Below are positions 5,423 through 5,448 of a stretch of DNA of 5,448 bases, one piece after another. The number at the start of each line of letters is the position of its first letter. Position 1 is the stretch's first letter. Made by a program: the position numbers and the translations under genes. The stretch is from NCBI GenBank assembly GCA_025936195.1, contig JAICTW010000234.1, forward strand, positions 1-5,448, given 5' to 3'. Origin of the DNA: Flavisolibacter sp. Its GTDB lineage: Bacteria > Bacteroidota > Bacteroidia > Chitinophagales > Chitinophagaceae. The notes under the pieces are model-generated. The model ran no database searches. It was not told the origin of the DNA and saw only the letters and a list, made by a program, of their open reading frames with translations.

Positions 5423-5430
5423 CAAAAATA
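5423..5430 (-). promoter_or_regulatory. Probable -7 promoter element for the S23-family/transaldolase unit
   Basis: On the minus strand TATTTTTG (5430-5423) is a full match to the Bacteroidota -7 consensus TAnnTTTG, 17 nt upstream of the ATG at 5405. With the usual 19-nt spacer the -33 TTG would fall at about 5450-5452, just outside the window, so only half of the promoter can be judged. An A/T-rich palindromic stretch (5427-5439) overlaps it. Such short A/T-rich boxes can arise by chance. Confidence 0.45.
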
Positions 5431-5448
5431 TTAAATATTACCTCTTCA

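Overview
The window looks like chromosomal DNA from a Bacteroidota bacterium, most likely of Chitinophagaceae type. The signs are moderate-to-low GC, A/T-rich start regions with weak Shine-Dalgarno sequences, promoter elements of the Bacteroidota TTG-N19-TAnnTTTG form, a secreted small protein of unknown family, and a free-standing S23-type four-helix-bundle protein. The genus is inference; no rRNA or other marker is present. All genes but one lie on the minus strand.

Reading leftward from about 3840, the histidine block comes first. A promoter (3810-3840) sits almost on top of a 16-codon leader ORF (3752-3802, MLKLFVHIHHRSLASR). The leader is followed by a perfect 10-bp antiterminator pairing and a strong intrinsic terminator with a GNRA loop (3695-3726). 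Then come hisG (2788-3642), hisD (1473-2750) and hisC (407-1456), which provide steps 1, 7 and 9 to 10 of histidine synthesis. This is a complete, readable ribosome-mediated transcription attenuator and is the most interesting object in the window. After hisC, in the same direction and with no visible terminator, a membrane-anchored SPFH/band 7 protein begins at 370 and runs off the left edge. hisB, hisH, hisA, hisF and hisI do not follow hisC here.

To the right of the divergent intergenic region, the only plus-strand gene (3969-4382) encodes a 137-aa exported protein of unknown function. It converges on a minus-strand pair: an S23-type four-helix-bundle protein (5046-5405), followed after 13 nt by a small transaldolase of the TalC/MipB family (4379-5032). 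The two convergent genes share the palindromic TTAA that holds both stop codons. The transaldolase terminator lies inside the coding sequence of the exported protein (4289-4313).

No tRNA, rRNA, CRISPR array, insertion sequence or phage gene was seen. The genes are ordinary chromosomal ones; the unusual content is regulatory.
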